Positions 48,518 through 52,931 of a stretch of DNA of 52,931 nt are shown here, piece after piece. The notes beneath the pieces are model-generated. The model did not search any database, was not told where the DNA came from, and saw only the letters and a program-made list of their open reading frames with translations. Origin of the DNA: Akkermansia muciniphila. GTDB taxonomy: Bacteria > Verrucomicrobiota > Verrucomicrobiia > Limisphaerales > UBA9464. A program made the position numbers and the translations under genes. The DNA lies in assembly GCA_945883815.1 (NCBI GenBank), contig CAMCYJ010000019.1:1-52931 (forward strand), read 5' to 3'. How positions within the stretch are numbered: position 1 is the stretch's first letter; each line of letters starts with the position of its first letter.

Positions 48518-50032
48518 TCATCGGCTGCGCGGTCGGACAAACTTCAAGATCGGATCCATCTGGCTCACCAGCTCCGGATCGCGTGGTAGGTTGAACTGGT
48601 CCCAGTAGCGTTGTTTGAAGGGGTTGAGATAACTGCCCAGTGCTTGGTCGTTGGCCTCCGTTTCAGGAAGCACCTCGGTCCACCACGCATCATAGGCCTT
48701 CTGGAGTCGGGTAACGATGTCCGGGTGACGGGCGCTGAGGTCCTGGCTTTCACCGGGATCGGTTTGCAAATCGTAGAGTTCGCGGTGGTTCACGAGCTTG
48801 AAGCGGGAGTCCCGGATGGCACAGAGCCGGTACCGCGCGGCTTGTGCCTCGCCGTATTCCCAGCGGCCGAAGTGGGTGACCAGCAAGCGGTCGGCCCATG
48901 GTGCTTGTGGATTCTCAAGCAGCGGCACCAGGGAGCGGCCCTCAACTTGTTTTTGGACGTGTCTGAAGTTGGCTCCGGCCAGTGTGGCGAGGGTGGGAAA
49001 GAGGTCGATGTGGGCGGTGAGCGCCGCGCAGTCGGTGCCGGCGGGGAGTCGGCCCGGCCAGCGCCAGAACGCCGGCACGCGGATGCCGCCCTGATAGGAG
49101 GTCCCCTTCATCCCGCGCATGCCGGCGTTGAAGACCCCGCCCACCGAATGGCCGTTGTCGGTTTGGAAGATCACCAGCGTGTTCTGGCTCAACTGCAGCC
49201 GATCCAACTGCGCCATCAATCGACCGATGGCGGCATCGAGATGAGCGATCATGGCATAGTAAGCCACGGTGTTGGTGGAGAGCCCGCGGTTCCGGTACGG
49301 TGCGGCCCATTCCTCGGAGGGGATCACGTAAGGGCTGTGCGGCGCATTGGGCGTGACCATGGCGAAGAAGGGTTTCCCCTGGGCTTGGCAATCGGCCATC
49401 CATTCCCCGGCCCGGTCCATGAAGACATCGGTGCAGTAGCCGCGGGTCTTTTCGAAGCGGCTTCCGTTCCAGAGGACTGGATCGTGGTATTGATTGTCGG
49501 GGGCATCGCCGCAACTCCCCGGGAAGGTCTGCCCGATGCCACCGCCGCCATGGATCAACACCCGGTCGAACCCGCGCTTTTCAGGCAGGTAAGTGTCTTC
49601 ATCACCCAGGTGCCATTTTCCGAAAATCCCAGTGGAGTAGCCTGCCGTGCGGAGCACTTCGGGCAAGGTCACCGCATCGAGCCGAAGGCGTTCCCGCTCG
49701 AAGATGGTGTGGGTCACTCCATTGCGGAACTCGTGCCGGCCTGTCAGCAGCGCCGAGCGGGTGGGCGCGCACGTGGGGCTGACATGGTACTGCGTGAAGC
49801 GGAGGCTTTGCGAGTGGAGGCGGTCGAGGTGCGGGGTCCGCAAGATCGGGTTGCCGTGACACGACATCTCCCCGTAGCCCTGATCGTCGCTCATGATGAA
49901 GACGATGTTGGGCCGGCTGGCGGCGAGGCGCTGAGGTGGGCCCGGACGTGGGTCCGCGGCCCGCACCGGGAGCAGGCAAGCCAAGAGGGCCAGGAACGCC
50001 AGGGTGCGGGACAGTCTCAGGCGGGCGCTCAT
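48518..50032 (-). CDS. Exported sulfatase
   Basis: 504 residues from the ATG at 50032, which begins a signal peptide (MSARLRLSRTLAFLALLACL). The extra upstream frame to 50251 overlaps galE. Sulfatase features: metal-binding Asp49-Asp50 in FIMSDDQGYGE, the formylglycine site Cys88 in CAPTRSALLTGRH (C-x-P-x-R), GKWHLGDED, HSPYVIP, and DNGHSVGGVFNAGMRG. The C-terminal LYDLQTDPGESQDL is typical. It is a Cys-type sulfatase that needs the formylglycine-generating enzyme, not seen here. The likely substrate is a sulfated polysaccharide or sugar. Confidence 0.95.
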   Translation of the reverse strand: MSARLRLSRTLAFLALLACLLPVRAADPRPGPPQRLAASRPNIVFIMSDDQGYGEMSCHGNPILRTPHLDRLHSQSLRFTQYHVSPTCAPTRSALLTGRHEFRNGVTHTIFERERLRLDAVTLPEVLRTAGYSTGIFGKWHLGDEDTYLPEKRGFDRVLIHGGGGIGQTFPGSCGDAPDNQYHDPVLWNGSRFEKTRGYCTDVFMDRAGEWMADCQAQGKPFFAMVTPNAPHSPYVIPSEEWAAPYRNRGLSTNTVAYYAMIAHLDAAIGRLMAQLDRLQLSQNTLVIFQTDNGHSVGGVFNAGMRGMKGTSYQGGIRVPAFWRWPGRLPAGTDCAALTAHIDLFPTLATLAGANFRHVQKQVEGRSLVPLLENPQAPWADRLLVTHFGRWEYGEAQAARYRLCAIRDSRFKLVNHRELYDLQTDPGESQDLSARHPDIVTRLQKAYDAWWTEVLPETEANDQALGSYLNPFKQRYWDQFNLPRDPELVSQMDPILKFVRPRSR

Positions 50033-50055
50033 GGCTCGAGTGTTCTGTCGGGACT

Positions 50056-51027
50056 TCAGTCGAGGTAGCCGTCCGGGTGCTTCACATGCCAATCCCAGGC
50101 TGTTTGCACGATCTGGTCGAGGTGCGGGTAGCGCGGCCTCCATCCGAGTTCGGCTGCCGCCTTCTGTGCGGCGGCGACCAAGCGGGGCGGATCGCCCGGG
50201 CGGCGGTCTTTCTCCACCACTGCAATCGGCCGATCGGAAATTCGTCGGCACGCCTCAATGACTTCACGCACCGAGAAACCGGAGCCATTGCCCAAGTTGA
50301 AGAAGCCCTGCTTGCCGGGAGCCAGCGCCTGAATGTGGGCCTGAGCCAGATCGGCGATGTGGATGTAGTCGCGGATGCAGGTGCCGTCGGGGGTCGGATA
50401 GTCGGTGCCGTAAATGTCCACCTGGGCCTTCTGTCCCAAGGCAACCTTCAGAACGTTGGGGATGAGGTGGGTTTCGATGCGGTGGTGTTCACCGAATTTC
50501 ACGCTGGCTCCAGCGGCATTGAAGTAGCGGAAGGCGACGAACTCCAAGCCGTGGAGGTCGCGGTACCACGACAGGATGCGTTCGAACATGAGCTTCGACT
50601 CGCCATAGGGATTCACCGGCCGCTGCGGCAGGGTCTCGTCCATGGGCATTTTCTCGGGGATGCCGTAGGTGGCGCAGGTGGAGCTGAAGACGAATTTCCG
50701 GACGCCATGGGCCACGCACGCGTCGAGCAGGTTGATGCCCGAGGCGACGTTGTTGCGAAAGTACTTGGAGGGATTGGTCATCGACTCGCCCACCAACGCG
50801 TGCGCGGCGAAGTGGATCACGGCCTCGGGCTTCACCGTTGCGATGACCGAATCTATGAGGTTCCGGTCGCTGAAATCGCCGCCCACGAACGAAGCTCTGG
50901 GATCCACGGCCGACCGGTGGCCTTCGGACAGGTTGTCGAAGACAGTGACCGTATGCCCGGCATTCAGGAGTTCCTCGACGCAGACCGAACCGATGTATCC
51001 AGCCCCGCCGGTGACAAAAACGTTCAT
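50056..51027 (-). CDS. galE: UDP-glucose 4-epimerase
   Basis: 323 residues. It is an extended short-chain dehydrogenase that interconverts UDP-glucose and UDP-galactose using bound NAD. The nucleotide-binding TGGAGYIGS begins at residue 6. VFDNLSEGHRSAV follows the second strand, and the catalytic FSSTCATYG and Tyr141-x3-Lys145 (NPYGESK) are present. RYFNAAGAS and CIRDYIHIADLAQAH are the usual GalE substrate-region motifs. It fits envelope or exopolysaccharide sugar supply. It is divergent from icd and 23 bases upstream of the sulfatase. Confidence 0.94.
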   Translation of the reverse strand: MNVFVTGGAGYIGSVCVEELLNAGHTVTVFDNLSEGHRSAVDPRASFVGGDFSDRNLIDSVIATVKPEAVIHFAAHALVGESMTNPSKYFRNNVASGINLLDACVAHGVRKFVFSSTCATYGIPEKMPMDETLPQRPVNPYGESKLMFERILSWYRDLHGLEFVAFRYFNAAGASVKFGEHHRIETHLIPNVLKVALGQKAQVDIYGTDYPTPDGTCIRDYIHIADLAQAHIQALAPGKQGFFNLGNGSGFSVREVIEACRRISDRPIAVVEKDRRPGDPPRLVAAAQKAAAELGWRPRYPHLDQIVQTAWDWHVKHPDGYLD

Positions 51028-51229
51028 GGCTCGGAAAGTATGGGACGATGGCTGCCCAAAAAGCCAGCAGCCTCACCGGCGGTCTGAGCTGTGAACCGGA
51101 ACCCCGAGTTCAGGACTCGTCGATGTCGGCCCCCAGTTCCCCTTGCCCGACTGGGGTCGGACCCGCTTAAATCCGGTTTTGCCGTGGCAGCCCCGCGGCG
51201 GTGAATTTTTCCGAGAAAGAACAACCCAC

Positions 51230-52546
51230 ATGGCCTACACCACCTGCTCCGTCCCCGCCGGCGGCAAGATCAGCATCCAGAACGGCAAGCTCAACGTACC
51301 CGATCAACCCATCATCCCCTTCATCCGCGGTGATGGCACTGGCCCGGATATTTGGGCCTCCTCGGTGCGGGTGATGGATGCGGCCGTGGCCAAGGCCTAT
51401 GGTGGTCAGCGCAAGATCTCCTGGATGGAAGTCTTCGCCGGCGAGGAAAGTTTCAAGCGCTTCAACAATTGGCTCCCGGACGACACGGTTGACGCTTTCC
51501 GCGAGTTCCTCGTGGGCATCAAGGGTCCGCTGACGACTCCGGTGGGCGGTGGCATCCGCTCGCTGAATGTGGCGCTGCGCCAGATGCTCGACCTGTATGT
51601 GTGTCTGCGCCCGGTGCAGTACTTCACTGGAGTGCCCAGCCCGGTCAAGCGCCCGGAGCAGGTGGACATGGTCATTTTCCGCGAGAACACCGAAGACATC
51701 TATGCGGGCATCGAATACGCCTCCGGCACGCCCGAAGCCCAGAAGGTCCTCGACTTCATCGCCAAGGAATTCCCCAAACAGTTCTCCAAGATTCGCTTTG
51801 GAACCACTCAGTCGGCAGCTGAGTTCTGGAAGAGCGCGGGCAATGAGGCCTTCCCGACCGACGTCCAAGTCGGTGTCGGCATCAAGCCGGTGAGCTATTC
51901 GGGCTGCGTGCGCCTCATCCACAGCGCCATCCAGTACGCCATCGAAAATGGCCGCAAGTCGGTGACCTTGGTGCACAAGGGTAACATCATGAAGTTCACC
52001 GAGGGTGCCTTCCGCGATTGGGGCTACAAGGTGGCCAAGGAACACTTCGGAGCTGTGGAAATCGATGGCGGCCCATGGTGCAAGATTCCGGAAGGCAAGC
52101 CGGGTGCGGGCATTGTCATCAAGGATTCCATCGCTGACATCGCGTTGCAGCAAGTGCTCACCCGCCCGACGGATTTCGACGTCATCGCCACTTTGAACCT
52201 GAACGGTGACTACCTGAGCGACGCGTTGGCGGCCCAGGTGGGTGGCATTGGCATCGCTCCGGGTGGCAACATCAACTACATCACCGGCCACGCCATCTTC
52301 GAGGCCACCCATGGCACGGCACCGAAGTACGCCGGTAAGGACATGGTGAACCCGGGTTCGGTGGTGCTTTCGGGCGAGATGATGCTTCGTCACCTCGGTT
52401 GGATCGAGGCGGCCGACCTCATACTCAAGGGGCTCAACGGAGCGATCGGTTCCAAGAAGGTGACCTACGACTTCGCCCGACTCATGGAGGGTGCGACCGA
52501 GATCAAGTGCTCGGCCTTCGGTGACAACATGATCGCCCACATGTAA
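51230..52546 (+). CDS. icd: NADP-dependent isocitrate dehydrogenase
   Basis: 438 residues from the ATG at 51230. The frame extends upstream to 51143 without a good start, and a GAGAAAGA purine stretch lies just before this ATG. It oxidises isocitrate to 2-oxoglutarate in the citric-acid cycle. It follows the E. coli Icd pattern: substrate Ser in [29 protein letters not shown], the catalytic Lys in [13 protein letters not shown], and [23 protein letters not shown]-selecting residues are kept: Lys-Tyr in HGTAPKYAG, and Tyr with Arg in VTYDFARLM. The E. coli-type phosphorylatable Ser is present, but no AceK is seen. Confidence 0.96.
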   Translation: MAYTTCSVPAGGKISIQNGKLNVPDQPIIPFIRGDGTGPDIWASSVRVMDAAVAKAYGGQRKISWMEVFAGEESFKRFNNWLPDDTVDAFREFLVGIKGPLTTPVGGGIRSLNVALRQMLDLYVCLRPVQYFTGVPSPVKRPEQVDMVIFRENTEDIYAGIEYASGTPEAQKVLDFIAKEFPKQFSKIRFGTTQSAAEFWKSAGNEAFPTDVQVGVGIKPVSYSGCVRLIHSAIQYAIENGRKSVTLVHKGNIMKFTEGAFRDWGYKVAKEHFGAVEIDGGPWCKIPEGKPGAGIVIKDSIADIALQQVLTRPTDFDVIATLNLNGDYLSDALAAQVGGIGIAPGGNINYITGHAIFEATHGTAPKYAGKDMVNPGSVVLSGEMMLRHLGWIEAADLILKGLNGAIGSKKVTYDFARLMEGATEIKCSAFGDNMIAHM

Positions 52547-52563
52547 GAGCCTGTATTAAAGCT

Positions 52564-52598
52564 GGGAGGTGGTCCGGGTTGCCCCCGAATCACCTCCC
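52564..52598. terminator. Hairpin after icd, possibly a terminator
   Basis: GGGAGGTG (52564-52571) pairs with CACCTCCC (52591-52598), and CGGG/CCCG inside extends the stem. No T run follows, so it is a strong hairpin that may stop transcription or stabilise the mRNA end rather than a classical terminator. Confidence 0.5.
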
Positions 52599-52631
52599 GT
52601 TCCTCGCGGGTTGGGGCACTCTGGGTGTGGG

Positions 52632-52688
52632 TGCGTTGGGGATGGACTCGCAGGCGCGTGCCGGGTTTTGGCTTGCGCGGGATCGAGC
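52632..52688. repeat. Direct repeat, copy 1
   Basis: This starts TGCGTTGGGG and contains GGACTCGCAGGCGCGTGCC and GGCTTGCGCGGGA. It matches the copy at 52875-52931 at about nine positions in ten by eye. It may be part of a longer repeated unit of about 243 bases. Confidence 0.75.
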
Positions 52689-52874
52689 CTGCGCTCGCAG
52701 GAAGGCGCAAGGGGAGGAGGGGTTTTCGCGCGGTGCGCGAGGGGTTTTTGGTGTTTGCCTTCAATGCTCGCTCCGGCCCGATCCCGCTGCCGCTTGGGGT
52801 GCGCGGGGTGGTTGAGATGGCTGAGGGCTTCTTGGGTTTGGTTTTCGTTCCGGGTGCCGTGTCTGGGTGAGGTT

Positions 52875-52931
52875 TGCGTTGGGACGGACTCGCAGGCGCG
52901 TGCCCGGTGTTGGCTTGCGCGGGACCGCGCC
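52875..52931. repeat. Direct repeat, copy 2 (cut by the window end)
   Basis: This is the second copy of the 52632-52688 sequence: TGCGTTGGGA, GGACTCGCAGGCGCGTGCC, GGCTTGCGCGGGA. It runs to the last base of the window, so its full length is not visible. Confidence 0.75.

Larger units (their letters stand above)
52599..52931. other. Non-coding repeat-bearing window end
   Basis: I see no supported gene here. The open frames present are read through repeated GC-rich sequence and have no recognisable domain. The stretch contains the two direct-repeat copies listed separately, 243 bases apart, with a GC/GT-rich spacer between. Confidence 0.6.

Noticed and set aside
48611..50068. 485-residue plus-strand open frame
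   Set aside because: Antisense shadow of the sulfatase, which has complete active-site motifs.
51167..52540. 457-residue minus-strand open frame
   Set aside because: Antisense shadow of icd; His/Asp/Leu-rich with no family signature.

Overview
The window is a GC-rich bacterial chromosome segment that most resembles Verrucomicrobiota, possibly the Limisphaerales/Pedosphaera side; this placement is inferred. The signs are a gene set in the order PilM-like, Amuc_1100-like, Amuc_1099-like, Amuc_1098-like secretin (the order known from Akkermansia), Planctomycetes-Verrucomicrobia degradative families (PSCyt/DUF1549/DUF1553, DUF1501, sulfatase), an H-X9-DG prepilin-like protein, LpxB (a Gram-negative envelope) and few visible Shine-Dalgarno sites. 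Most of the window is ordinary chromosome. I see no rRNA, convincing tRNA, CRISPR array, transposase or phage gene.

Layout. 1-2003: end of a TonB-like gene, ExbB/TolQ and two ExbD genes. 2004-2488: gene-free, with a 274-bp imperfect palindrome. 2489-6378: exported beta-propeller protein, TIM-barrel isomerase-like protein and lysA, with two good terminators. 6627-10296: prepilin-like protein (minus), zinc dehydrogenase and two consecutive rhomboid proteases. 10344-16863: lpxB, a large PSCyt1/DUF1549/DUF1553 protein, moaA and a coiled-coil protein. 16994-24364: Lon-N-domain protein overlapping the first of two ABC-2 permeases, a coclaurine-N-methyltransferase-like/CFA-like enzyme, a PQQ sugar dehydrogenase, an EamA transporter, a TPR protein and a HAD phosphatase.

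24629-37686 is the most distinctive block: eight-kilobase-scale secretin genes (PilM with a PilN-like tail, two membrane-anchored inner proteins, a secretin with long Gly/Met-rich inserts) followed on the same strand by three exported proteins of 511, 483 and 1094 residues. The last three genes are separated by only 2 and 8 bases, and the block ends at a strong terminator. I infer an envelope-spanning secretin machine together with cell-surface or secreted products.

37764-42500 returns to housekeeping: coaE, pyrE, nth, a divergent ClpX-like ATPase lacking the zinc domain and the ClpP-docking loop, two small membrane proteins and lepB. 42626-50032 is a minus-strand exported-degradation region (DUF1501 and DUF1549/DUF1553 genes overlapping by 4 bases, a mono-haem protein, a sulfatase) interrupted by a plus-strand rhodanese. 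galE and NADP-type icd follow, and the window ends in direct repeats.
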